A stretch of 18,179 bases of DNA from an uncultured Dorea sp. (GTDB lineage: Bacteria; Bacillota; Clostridia; Lachnospirales; Lachnospiraceae): contig CAJTYU010000030.1 of the NCBI GenBank assembly GCA_910584095.1, positions 9,588 to 27,766 of the forward strand, written 5' to 3'. Each line of letters begins with the position of its first letter. The stretch's first letter is position 1. The translations under genes and the position numbers were made by a program. Positions 1-7,554 of this stretch are shown here, in pieces. The notes under the pieces were generated by a model. That model saw only the letters and a program-made list of their open reading frames with translations, did not search any database and was not told the origin of the DNA.

Positions 1-120
1 TATCCTGCTGATCAAATGCCTGACCATATGTATCCTGCTGGTCAAATGCCTGACCATATATATCCTGCTGATCAAATGCCTGACCATATGTATCCTGCTG
101 GTCAAATGCCTGACCGTATG
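1..120 (-). repeat. Coding tandem repeat, 30-bp unit, at least 4 copies
   Basis: Four 30-bp units run head to tail at 1-30, 31-60, 61-90 and 91-120. A degenerate fifth begins at 121. Each unit encodes the ten residues DTYGQAFDQQ on the minus strand, with ATA (Ile) replacing ACA (Thr) in one unit. The eleventh base of the plus-strand unit alternates A, G, A, G, so units 1 and 3 resemble each other and units 2 and 4 resemble each other. This suggests expansion by duplication of a 60-bp dimer. The array continues beyond the window edge, so the copy number is unknown. Confidence 0.9.
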
Positions 121-229
121 TATCCCGTGGGTCCGGCGTGTCAAACGCCCCCGGAATCACAGCCCCGCACTGGGGGCAGATGCCGATTCCATCCTCAACC
201 TGCGCCCCGCATTTTACACAATAAGTCAT
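1..229 (-). CDS. Zinc-ribbon protein with 10-residue tandem repeats, cut by the left window edge
   Basis: The reading frame starts at the ATG at 229 and stays open to the window edge, giving 76 residues with no stop. The N-terminus has two CxxC knuckles (YCVKCGA, then ICPQCGA about 12 residues later), the pattern of the small zinc-ribbon domain found at the start of many Firmicutes proteins. After about 35 residues it enters a repeat of DTYGQAFDQQ, at least four copies, rich in Gln, Asp, Tyr and Gly and probably disordered. The ribosome site (GGAGG) overlaps the smpB stop codon, and the start lies only 13 bp past smpB, so the gene is probably co-transcribed with rnr and smpB. Proteins of this layout often continue into membrane segments, but that part is not visible. 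The function is unknown. Confidence 0.8.
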   Translation of the reverse strand, partial: MTYCVKCGAQVEDGIGICPQCGAVIPGAFDTPDPRDTYGQAFDQQDTYGQAFDQQDIYGQAFDQQDTYGQAFDQQD

Positions 230-242
230 ACCAAAGCCCCTC

Positions 243-710
243 CTAACCCAGATTGCGAACCTTGAAATCACGGCTCGCTTCTCTCTGCTGATCCTTTTTT
301 GCAATGTCCTGTCTCTTGTCATAAAGCTTCTTGCCCTTGGCAAGTCCGATTTCAACTTTTACCAAGCTTCCTTTAAAATAAACCTTTAACGGTACAATTG
401 CAATACCCTTTTCCTTTGTTTTCCCAAGAAGTTTATTAATTTCACTTCTATGAAGCAGTAATTTCCTCGGCCTTAGCGGATCCTTATTAAAAATGTTGCC
501 TTTCTCATAGGGGCTGATATGCATTCCGTAAATGAATACTTCGCCGTTTTCTATCCGAACAAAGGCTTCTTTAATGCTGCACTTCCCCATCCGCAGGGAC
601 TTCACCTCTGTCCCGGCAAGGGAAATACCTGTCTCATAATTATCCAGTATAAAGTAATCGTGATATGCCTTCTTATTATTGGCAATCAGTTTTCCATTAC
701 TCTTTGCCAT
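243..710 (-). CDS. smpB: SsrA-binding protein SmpB
   Basis: SmpB binds tmRNA (SsrA) and delivers it to stalled ribosomes for trans-translation. The 155-residue protein has the family's usual length and landmarks: an N-terminal NKKAYHDYFI stretch, the GTEVKSLR motif near residue 40, the HISPYEKGN segment, and a basic C-terminal tail with the GLAKGKKLYDKR motif that enters the empty mRNA channel. The ATG at 710 is chosen because it has a GGAG site about 9 bp upstream and gives the canonical MAKSNGKLIANNKK start. A longer frame to 740 would add ten residues inside rnr and lacks such a site. The start overlaps the end of rnr by 14 bp, so translation is probably coupled, a common arrangement in Firmicutes. 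The tmRNA gene itself is not in this window. Confidence 0.97.
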   Translation of the reverse strand: MAKSNGKLIANNKKAYHDYFILDNYETGISLAGTEVKSLRMGKCSIKEAFVRIENGEVFIYGMHISPYEKGNIFNKDPLRPRKLLLHRSEINKLLGKTKEKGIAIVPLKVYFKGSLVKVEIGLAKGKKLYDKRQDIAKKDQQREASRDFKVRNLG

Positions 711-2856
711 CTTCCATATCTCCTTCATCTGCCATTTCAAAATCTATGGTTCTCGTCATAGAATCTGCACCTGTTACCCGCACACATACCGTCTGTCCCA
801 GTTTATAAACCTTTCCCGTATGACTGCCCGCCATCTCATACCGCTCTTCATTATACTCGTAATGGTCGTCCTGAATACTTGCCACATGTACCATACCTTC
901 TATTGTATTCGGAAGTTCCACGTAAATTCCCCATGCGGTAATCCCAGAAATCACACCCTGATATACTCTGCCAATCCGGCGGGACATATATTCGGCCTTC
1001 TTAAGCTTAATAGTCTCCCGTTCGGCCTCCTCTGCTCTTCGCTCCGTATCGCTGGCCTGCTTCGTAACATCAGTGAGAATATTCTGATAATGCTGTATCT
1101 TCTCCTGACTCATCCGCCCACGAAGATGATCCTTGATGATCCGGTGTATCTGTAAATCCGGATACCGTCTGATAGGCGAAGTAAAATGCGTATAGTATTT
1201 CGCAGCCAATCCAAAATGACCGGCATTGTCAGGCGCATACTGGGCCCGTCTCATAGAGCGGAGCGCAAGCCTGCTAATCAGCGTCTCCTGCGGCGTTCCT
1301 TCGATTTTAGCAAGAAGCTTCTGTATCTCTCCCGGTCTCACCTCATCTCCTCCAAGATGCATGGAAAACCCGAAATTGTGGATAAACGCTGCCAGCTTCT
1401 TCAATTTATCTTCGTCAGGGGATTCATGTACGCGGTAAACAAATGGCAGTTCAAGCCAATAATATTCCTCCGCTACCGTTTCATTGGCAAGCAGCATAAA
1501 ATCCTCGATAATCTTTGTCGCCGTATTCCGGTCATAAGCCTTGATCTCCACAGGCGTTCCCTCTTCATCCAGCACCAGCTTGCTTTCCGGAAAATCAAAG
1601 TCAATGGAACCTCGTTTCTGTCTCCGCTTCCTTAAAATCCCTGACAATTCCTCCATCAGTTCAAACATGGGAACTAATGCCTCATATCGGCGGATTTCAT
1701 CCGCGTCTCTGTCTGTCAGGATTTTTTTTACGCTGGTATAGGACATCCGCTGGTCTACCCGGATCACAGTTTCACAAATCTCATGCTCTGCAACCGCGCC
1801 TTTCCCGTCTATCGTCATAATACAGCTAAGCGCCAGCCTGTCTTCACCCGCATTCAGCGAGCAGATACCATTCGACAGCCTATGAGGAAGCATGGGAATT
1901 ACCCGGTCGGCCAGATATACGCTGGTTCCCCGCTCAAGGGCTTCCCTGTCAAGAGCGCTTCTCTCCTGCACGTAGTTGGATACATCCGCAATATGCACTC
2001 CCAGAACGTAGCCTTCTCCATCTTCGGTCCGGGTAATAGAGACCGCGTCGTCCAGATCCTTGGCATCCTCCCCGTCGATAGTCACCATCTGCCAATCCCG
2101 GATATCCTTGCGTCCATTCCTGTCAGCCTCGCTGACAGCATCCGGCGTCCGCTCCGCCTGATTCATCACCCGCTCCGGAAATTCAAGCGGCAGGTCAAAA
2201 TCCTTGATAATCGACAGGATATCTACTCCCGGATCATTTACATGGCCAAGGATTTCCACAATCTTTCCTTCCGGTTTCTCTCTGTCAGTTCCATAAGAAG
2301 TAAGTTCTACTACCACCTTGTGTCCGTTCACGGCGCCTTTTGCACGCTCTGCCGGTACAAAGATATCCTGAAGGATTCTCTGGTTATCCGGAATTACAAA
2401 GCCGTAGTTCTTATTTCCGTGAACTTGATATAAGCCTACCGCCTTCGTGATTCCACGGGATATAACGCGCACAATCTTTCCTTCCCTGCGCTTTCCATGG
2501 AACGTTCCGGTAACCCTAACCTCCACGGTATCTCCATGAAATGCACCCTTTACCTCTTCCTCCGGAATAAAGATATCATCCTTCTCTCCTTCTATAGACA
2601 CAAAACCGAAGCCCTTCGGGTGGGCCTGATAGATTCCTGTAATCCCTTCGGACTCCCCCTTCATATACTTGCCCTTCTTCGTCTGATGTATCTTTCCCTC
2701 CGCCTCAAGAGCGCCGAGGATCTTCTTAAGTTCTTCTCTCTGCTCCTTTGGAACCTGCAGCATAATGGCAAGTTCTTTTAGCTTCATCGGCACATACAAA
2801 TCGTCGCACATGAACTCATAGATAACCTTTTTTCTCTTCTCAAACATATCGTCCAT
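697..2856 (-). CDS. rnr: Ribonuclease R, 3'-5' exoribonuclease
   Basis: RNase R degrades structured RNA from the 3' end and acts with SmpB and tmRNA on nonstop mRNA. The 719-residue protein shows the full family architecture: an N-terminal winged-helix segment (about 1-65), two cold-shock OB folds (about 70-210, with KGFGFVSIEG and NYGFVIP), the RNB catalytic domain with the metal-binding DGEDAKDLDDAV at about 261-272, the SPIRRYPDLQIHR block, and a C-terminal S1 domain (GVISGITAWGIYVELP). The ATG at 2856 is preceded by AGGAGG with about 8 bp spacing. The upstream extension to 2886 has no such site. It sits between secG and smpB and overlaps smpB by 14 bp. All catalytic aspartates are present, so it should be active. 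Confidence 0.97.
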   Translation of the reverse strand: MDDMFEKRKKVIYEFMCDDLYVPMKLKELAIMLQVPKEQREELKKILGALEAEGKIHQTKKGKYMKGESEGITGIYQAHPKGFGFVSIEGEKDDIFIPEEEVKGAFHGDTVEVRVTGTFHGKRREGKIVRVISRGITKAVGLYQVHGNKNYGFVIPDNQRILQDIFVPAERAKGAVNGHKVVVELTSYGTDREKPEGKIVEILGHVNDPGVDILSIIKDFDLPLEFPERVMNQAERTPDAVSEADRNGRKDIRDWQMVTIDGEDAKDLDDAVSITRTEDGEGYVLGVHIADVSNYVQERSALDREALERGTSVYLADRVIPMLPHRLSNGICSLNAGEDRLALSCIMTIDGKGAVAEHEICETVIRVDQRMSYTSVKKILTDRDADEIRRYEALVPMFELMEELSGILRKRRQKRGSIDFDFPESKLVLDEEGTPVEIKAYDRNTATKIIEDFMLLANETVAEEYYWLELPFVYRVHESPDEDKLKKLAAFIHNFGFSMHLGGDEVRPGEIQKLLAKIEGTPQETLISRLALRSMRRAQYAPDNAGHFGLAAKYYTHFTSPIRRYPDLQIHRIIKDHLRGRMSQEKIQHYQNILTDVTKQASDTERRAEEAERETIKLKKAEYMSRRIGRVYQGVISGITAWGIYVELPNTIEGMVHVASIQDDHYEYNEERYEMAGSHTGKVYKLGQTVCVRVTGADSMTRTIDFEMADEGDMEDGKE

Positions 2857-2885
2857 CCTGCCGCCTCCTTCAATAAATATCCACA

Positions 2886-2921
2886 ATAGCTAAAGAGGAC
2901 ACCCTTGTTACAAGAGTGTCC
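2886..2921 (-). terminator. Hairpin between secG and rnr, probable partial terminator
   Basis: An inverted repeat with 11-nt arms (2897-2907 and 2911-2921), one mismatch and a 3-nt loop lies just after secG. On the minus strand the stem is followed by TCTTT, a short and imperfect U-tract. The stem is strong enough to stop some transcription, but the weak tail and the lack of a clear promoter before rnr suggest read-through. secG may therefore be transcribed in excess of rnr-smpB. Confidence 0.6.
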
Positions 2922-2944
2922 CCATCATCTTCAAAAACATTCCC

Positions 2945-3187
2945 TTATGCAAACACTTTCAGGTTCAATGCAAGGGCTAATACAATAAACAGTACCGCCA
3001 GCATTCTGGTGATCTTCACCAGTGTTCCTTCCATAGAACGGCTCTTGTTCTGACTCCAGAATGTATCTCCCATGCCGCCGATTGTTCCAAGTCCTGCAGA
3101 CTTTCCTTCCTGTAATAATACAATCACCGTCAAAGCAATACAATCTATTGCAAATATAACCATCAATACCATCTTTAATGTTTCCAC
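2945..3187 (-). CDS. secG: Preprotein translocase subunit SecG
   Basis: SecG is the small non-essential subunit of the SecYEG protein-export channel in the cytoplasmic membrane. The 80-residue protein has the family's two membrane segments (about residues 4-24 and 60-78). Between them is the cytoplasmic loop with the signature LLQEGKSAGLGTIGG and the following MGDTFW. The start is a GTG at 3187 with AGGAGG 8 bp upstream. It is the first gene of the apparent secG-rnr-smpB operon and has a near-consensus promoter directly before it. Confidence 0.95.
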   Translation of the reverse strand: METLKMVLMVIFAIDCIALTVIVLLQEGKSAGLGTIGGMGDTFWSQNKSRSMEGTLVKITRMLAVLFIVLALALNLKVFA

Positions 3188-3218
3188 GATTCACACCTCC
3201 TGCGGATTAAACACAATT

Positions 3219-3247
3219 ATTCTACCACAGGAGCTTTCAGATATCAA
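3219..3247 (-). promoter_or_regulatory. Sigma-A-type promoter of the secG-rnr-smpB operon
   Basis: On the minus strand there is TTGATA (3242-3247) and TAGAAT (3219-3224), separated by exactly 17 bp. Each hexamer matches the consensus at five of six positions. It sits about 30 bp before the secG start and directly behind the end of eno. This suggests secG begins its own transcription unit, although no terminator is visible between eno and this promoter. Confidence 0.75.
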
Positions 3248-3254
3248 GTAATTT

Positions 3255-4559
3255 CTACGCGTTTACAAAAGGGTTCTCATAGATTGCCGCTCTTCCCAGT
3301 TTCTCTTCAATCCGCAGAAGCTGATTGTACTTTTCCACCCGTTCGGACCGGCACGGAGCGCCCGTTTTTATCTGGCCGGTATTAAACGCCGCTGCAATGT
3401 CTGCTATCATTGTATCTGCCGTTTCACCGGAACGATGGGACACAACTGCCCTGTAACCGGCTGTCTTTGCCATCTCAACCGCTTCAAAGGCTTCGCTTAA
3501 GGTTCCAATCTGATTGACCTTTATGAGGATTGCATTTGCAACGCCTTTTTCAATACCTTTCCTTAACCGTTTTGTATTCGTCACAAATAAATCGTCTCCC
3601 ACCAGCTGGATATCCCGCCCCAGTCTGGTAGTCAAAAGTTCCCAGCCGTCCCAATCCTCCTCGTCCAGCGGGTCTTCGATGGACACAATTGGGAATTTTT
3701 CCGCCAGTTCTTCATAGTATTCAATCAGCTCCTCCGCCGAACGGACAATCTGCCGCCCGCACATCCGGCCCTCGCCTTCAAATACATATTTCTTCAACTG
3801 TCCGTCATACAGTTCCGACGCAGCTACATCCAAGGCAATTACAATATCTTTTCCCGGCTCATAGCCCGCCGTCTTTACTGCTTCTACAATAAACTTAAGA
3901 ACAGCTTTGGCATCAGGAAGATTTGGCGCAAATCCTCCTTCATCGCCTACCGCCGTGCTATGCCCCTGACTCTTCAAGCGTTCCTTCAAAGCATGATATA
4001 CCTCTGCGCACATGCGCAGCCCTTCTCTAAAGCAGCATGCCCCTGTCGGCATAATCATAAATTCCTGAATATCAATGGTATTATCCGCATGCCTTCCCCC
4101 ATTCATAATGTTCATCATGGGTACCGGCATACGCCGGGCGCTTACGCCTCCAAGATAGGAATACAGCGGAAGTTCAAGTGCGGCTGCCGCTGCTCTTGCC
4201 GCCGCCATAGATACTCCCAGAATTGCGTTTGCCCCCAGATTTTTTTTATTATCGGTCCCGTCCAAACGAATCAGCACATCGTCAAGCAGCCGCTGCTCAA
4301 ACACATTCATGCCGATGATTTCCGGGGCGATTTTCGCATTTACATGATCCGCCGCCGTCTCCACTCCCAGTCCGTTATATCTTTTATTTCGATCGCGGAG
4401 CTCCACCGCTTCAAACTGCCCTGTGGACGCTCCTGATGGGACGCTTGCCCGTCCGGCGATCCTTTCTCCTGCCAGTACCTCTACTTCTATCGTCGGATTC
4501 CCTCGGGAATCAAGTATTTCTCTCGCGTATACATCTGTAATCGGCATAAATCCATACAT
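3255..4559 (-). CDS. eno: Enolase (phosphopyruvate hydratase)
   Basis: Enolase converts 2-phosphoglycerate to phosphoenolpyruvate in glycolysis. The 434-residue product matches the family's usual length. Key parts are visible: the N-terminal REILDSRGNPTIEVEV, the substrate loop SGASTG, the MNIMNGGRHADN block, the catalytic Glu in VGDEGGFAPN (E207), metal ligands D244, E295 (SIEDPLDEEDW) and D322 (VGDDLF), the catalytic Lys K347 (LIKVNQIGT), and the SHRSGET signature (374-380). The ATG at 4559 is chosen because GGGAGG lies 10 bp upstream. An in-frame ATG at 4547 would give the shorter MPITDVYARE start, and a frame to 4640 runs through the leader. The ribosome site lies inside a perfect inverted repeat (see 4563-4598), which is unusual for a highly expressed glycolytic gene. 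Confidence 0.97.
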   Translation of the reverse strand: MYGFMPITDVYAREILDSRGNPTIEVEVLAGERIAGRASVPSGASTGQFEAVELRDRNKRYNGLGVETAADHVNAKIAPEIIGMNVFEQRLLDDVLIRLDGTDNKKNLGANAILGVSMAAARAAAAALELPLYSYLGGVSARRMPVPMMNIMNGGRHADNTIDIQEFMIMPTGACCFREGLRMCAEVYHALKERLKSQGHSTAVGDEGGFAPNLPDAKAVLKFIVEAVKTAGYEPGKDIVIALDVAASELYDGQLKKYVFEGEGRMCGRQIVRSAEELIEYYEELAEKFPIVSIEDPLDEEDWDGWELLTTRLGRDIQLVGDDLFVTNTKRLRKGIEKGVANAILIKVNQIGTLSEAFEAVEMAKTAGYRAVVSHRSGETADTMIADIAAAFNTGQIKTGAPCRSERVEKYNQLLRIEEKLGRAAIYENPFVNA

Positions 4560-4562
4560 AAA

Positions 4563-4598
4563 AATAATACCTCCCTTACACTTACAGGAGGTATTATT
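4563..4598 (-). promoter_or_regulatory. Perfect 12-bp inverted repeat sequestering the eno ribosome binding site
   Basis: In the minus-strand transcript the arm AATAATACCTCC (4587-4598) is followed by a 12-nt loop made of two copies of TGTAAG, then by the exact complement GGAGGTATTATT (4563-4574) and TTTATG. The 3' arm contains the eno Shine-Dalgarno, so the folded stem would block initiation. The same stem followed by a run of Ts also resembles an intrinsic terminator of glmM. Read as DNA, the dyad could be an operator. The TAATAAT in the 5' arm also resembles a -10 box. If transcription started there, the mRNA hairpin would be incomplete. The inverted repeat is certain; its role is inferred. 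Confidence 0.7.
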
Positions 4599-4656
4599 AC
4601 CAAAAACTTTCTCTTCATTCCAGATAGACATCCGCTTCAACTGGAAAAATAAGTCT

Positions 4657-6000
4657 TTACCCGATAATCAATCCTTCTCTTCGGATCACATCAATTACCT
4701 GATCTACATACTTTTCGCACAACTCATCCGTAACCGCTTCTACCATCACTCGGATTACCGGTTCTGTGCCGCTCTCCCTTACCAGAATACGGCCTTCGTC
4801 TCCCAGTTCCTCTGCCGCCGCGTTGACCGCATAATTTACCGCTTCATTCTCCCTTGCCGTCTTTTTATCAACCACACGCACATTCTTCAGAAGCTGCGGA
4901 TAAATCTTCACCGGCTCCACAAGCTTTCCAAGACTCATCTTCTTCTCAAGCATAACCTCCATGATCATCAGAGACGTTAAAATACCGTCTCCTGTGGTCG
5001 CATGCTTGCTGAAAATAATATGTCCAGACTGCTCGCCGCCAAGGGAATAATTATTTTTAACCATATTCTCGTACACATATTTATCCCCGACAGCCGTTTT
5101 CTCATACTTCAGCCCAGCTTTATCACATGCCTTATAAAGCCCCAGATTAGACATAATCGTCGTAACGATGGTATCTTTGTTCAGACGCCCCGTCTCCTTC
5201 ATATATTTACCGCAGATATAGAGGATCAAATCTCCATCTACCACACTGCCATTTTCATCAATGGCAATGCACCGGTCCGCATCCCCGTCATAGGCAAAGC
5301 CTACATCCAGCTTTTTCTCTTTTACATATTTCTGAAGCACTTCAATATGGGTAGAGCCGCAGTTTGTATTGATATTGGTTCCATCAGGCTCATTGTTAAT
5401 TACATAAGTCTTTGCTCCCAATGCGTCAAACACGCTCTTGGCAATCATAAACGCACTGCCGTTTGAGCAGTCCAGTCCTACTCGTTTCCCTTCAAAGGAA
5501 CGGGTTGCCAGCGAAATTAGATATCCGATATAGCGATTCCTTCCTGCGGAATAATCGGTAGTGCGTCCTATCTTATCTTTCTTTGCCAAAGGAAGCTCCC
5601 CAATCTCCCCGTCAATGTAGGCTTCAATCTTCTCTTCTACTTCCGCCTCCATCTTATGTCCTTTCCCGTTGATAATCTTAATTCCATTATCATAGAAAGG
5701 ATTATGACTTGCCGAAATCATAATGCCGCAGTCAAAATCCTCCGTTCTTGTCACATAAGATACGCTGGGGGTAGTCGTAACATGAAGCAGGCACACATCC
5801 GCACCGGAAGCTGTCAGTCCGGCTACCAATGAATATTCAAACATATAACTGCTCCGTCTGGTATCTTTTCCAATCACCACTCTCGCTCGGTGTTCCTGCC
5901 CATAATACCATCCCAGGTACCGCCCAACCTTAAAGGCATGTTCTACTGTCAGTACATCATTTGCCTCCCCGCGAAATCCATCTGTTCCAAAATATTTCAT
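4657..6000 (-). CDS. glmM: Phosphoglucosamine mutase GlmM
   Basis: GlmM interconverts glucosamine-6-phosphate and glucosamine-1-phosphate on the route to UDP-GlcNAc, peptidoglycan and other cell-wall polymers. The 447-residue protein has the standard length and four-domain phosphohexomutase layout: N-terminal YFGTDGFRGEAN, the active-site loop ISASHNP (94-101, phospho-Ser at S98), the metal-binding loop DGDADR (238-243), the sugar-binding GGEQSGH, and the C-terminal phosphate-binding RESGTEPVIRVM. The start at 6000 follows an AAGGAG site about 11 bp upstream. A possible promoter lies at 6038-6066. No glmS ribozyme or other riboswitch is visible in its short leader. It is separated from eno by about 100 bp that hold the eno leader hairpin. 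Confidence 0.96.
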   Translation of the reverse strand: MKYFGTDGFRGEANDVLTVEHAFKVGRYLGWYYGQEHRARVVIGKDTRRSSYMFEYSLVAGLTASGADVCLLHVTTTPSVSYVTRTEDFDCGIMISASHNPFYDNGIKIINGKGHKMEAEVEEKIEAYIDGEIGELPLAKKDKIGRTTDYSAGRNRYIGYLISLATRSFEGKRVGLDCSNGSAFMIAKSVFDALGAKTYVINNEPDGTNINTNCGSTHIEVLQKYVKEKKLDVGFAYDGDADRCIAIDENGSVVDGDLILYICGKYMKETGRLNKDTIVTTIMSNLGLYKACDKAGLKYEKTAVGDKYVYENMVKNNYSLGGEQSGHIIFSKHATTGDGILTSLMIMEVMLEKKMSLGKLVEPVKIYPQLLKNVRVVDKKTARENEAVNYAVNAAAEELGDEGRILVRESGTEPVIRVMVEAVTDELCEKYVDQVIDVIRREGLIIG

Positions 6001-6037
6001 AATCGTATGCTCTCCTTAATCACAAATCATCCTTTTT

Positions 6038-6066
6038 ATTGTATCGCTTTCTCCTAAAATATACAA
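6038..6066 (-). promoter_or_regulatory. Candidate promoter of glmM
   Basis: On the minus strand, TTGTAT (6061-6066) and TACAAT (6038-6043) are 17 bp apart, in the 82-bp gap between trkH and glmM. The -10 matches consensus at five of six positions; the -35 matches only at TTG. It would give a leader of about 30 nt. No terminator was seen after trkH, so glmM could also be read through from trkA-trkH. Confidence 0.45.
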
Positions 6067-6082
6067 CATATATTATCTTTTG

Positions 6083-7537
6083 TTATCTGTGAGACCATGT
6101 ACTGCGTGAAAATAAAATCAAAATCGGGAATATCTCCAGACGTCCCGCCAGCATATCTGCAATCAATACTACTTTAGAAAGAGGACTATAGGCGGCAAAA
6201 TTGCAGGTTGGACCTACCGCGTCAAATCCCGGTCCGATATTATTAAAACATGCCAGCACTGCCGATATATTTGTAGTAATGGAAAATCCGTCTAGGGAAA
6301 TCACTATAAAACTAAGCAGGACTATCACAACATAAGCCGCCAGATACGCGTTAGTATTTTCCAGCACCTTTTCATCTACCATCTGTCCGTTATTCCGTAC
6401 AATCTGTACCTTCTGAGGATGCAGAACCTTACGTATATTCCTGCGCAGGCTTTTTAAAAGAAGCAGAGCCCGTCCGCACTTCAGGCCGCCGCCGGTACTT
6501 CCGGCACAGGCGCCTACTACCATCAGCGCCAGCAGGACTGCTTTTGAAAAACTGGGCCACAGATCAAAATCCGTTGTTGCAAAGCCGGTTGTGGTCATAA
6601 TACTTGCCACCTGAAATGCCGCATGGCGGACCGTTTCTCCCAAAGTACCGTAAAAGCCTTTCAGATTCCAGACAATCAATATGATGCTTCCAATGACAGC
6701 CCCCATGTACATCCGGAGTTCTTCATCCCGGAATACATTCTTAATCTTGCGCATCAGCAGCAAATAATAGCAACTAAAATTCACCCCGAACAGCAGCATA
6801 AATACCGTGCACACATTCTGCAGGTACGGGCTGTAGCCGGCGATACTATCATTACGGATGCCAAAGCCTCCTGTTCCCGCGGTTCCAAATGCAGTACACA
6901 CTGCGTCAAATACCGGCATTTTTCCAATCAGAAGAAATACCACATTCAAAACAGTCAGAAGAATATAAATCAAGTACAAAATCTTTGCCGTGTCCTTCAT
7001 CTTCGGCACCAGCTTACCCACATTAGGCCCTGGACTCTCCGCCCTCAGGATATGCATCGTATATCCTCGTCCTCTGCCCCCCGCGGGTATAATAGCCAGA
7101 AGAAGCACCAGCACACCCATGCCGCCCAGCCAGTGGCTGAAGCTCCTCCAATACAGAAGCCCTTTCGACATGCCTTCCACTTCCGGAAGAATAGACGCCC
7201 CCGTAGTTGTGAATCCGGAGACAATCTCAAATAATGCATCTAAATAGCTTGGAATCTCGCCGGACAAATAAAAAGGCAGACATCCAAGAAGTCCCATAAC
7301 AATCCAGCTGATCCCCGCACAGACCAGCCCTTCTTTCGCATAAAACTGGCTTTCTGTCCCTCGGCAAAGCAGATACAGCCCAACAACAACCAGGCCGATA
7401 ATCAAAAAACTCCATAAAAACGCCTGAAATGCCCGAACCTCACCGCACAAAAAAGAAACCACTGCCGCCGGAATCATAAATACACCTTCAACAGCTAATA
7501 TCTGGGCGAGAAAACGCCCTACCATCTTATAATTCAT
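6083..7537 (-). CDS. trkH: Potassium uptake protein TrkH/KtrB family
   Basis: This is the membrane pore subunit of a Trk/Ktr potassium transporter. The 484-residue protein is strongly hydrophobic and carries the four pore-loop repeats of the superfamily, each with a central Gly: FTTTGAS at 109-115, FGTAGTGGFG, MTTTGFAT, and NNIGPGFDAVGP near the C-terminus. The ending GRLEIFPILILFSRSTW is also typical. The start at 7537 has GAGGAG about 8 bp upstream. It lies 17 bp after trkA, its regulatory partner, so the two form an operon. The pairing with a long two-domain TrkA favours a TrkH-type over a KtrB-type assignment. Confidence 0.93.
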   Translation of the reverse strand: MNYKMVGRFLAQILAVEGVFMIPAAVVSFLCGEVRAFQAFLWSFLIIGLVVVGLYLLCRGTESQFYAKEGLVCAGISWIVMGLLGCLPFYLSGEIPSYLDALFEIVSGFTTTGASILPEVEGMSKGLLYWRSFSHWLGGMGVLVLLLAIIPAGGRGRGYTMHILRAESPGPNVGKLVPKMKDTAKILYLIYILLTVLNVVFLLIGKMPVFDAVCTAFGTAGTGGFGIRNDSIAGYSPYLQNVCTVFMLLFGVNFSCYYLLLMRKIKNVFRDEELRMYMGAVIGSIILIVWNLKGFYGTLGETVRHAAFQVASIMTTTGFATTDFDLWPSFSKAVLLALMVVGACAGSTGGGLKCGRALLLLKSLRRNIRKVLHPQKVQIVRNNGQMVDEKVLENTNAYLAAYVVIVLLSFIVISLDGFSITTNISAVLACFNNIGPGFDAVGPTCNFAAYSPLSKVVLIADMLAGRLEIFPILILFSRSTWSHR

Positions 7538-7554
7538 AACGACGTCTCCTCAGT

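Noticed and set aside
1..120. 30-bp direct repeats as a possible CRISPR array
   Set aside because: The units are head to tail with no spacers and encode an in-frame protein repeat.
16..246. Plus-strand ORF of 76 codons with a MPDHMYPAGQ-type repeat
   Set aside because: It is the antisense of the minus-strand zinc-ribbon gene, which has CxxC knuckles and a ribosome site; the repeat appears in both strands automatically.
2931..3194. Overlapping 87-codon minus-strand ORF at secG
   Set aside because: It is a shifted frame of secG; the secG frame gives a complete recognisable protein with two membrane segments.
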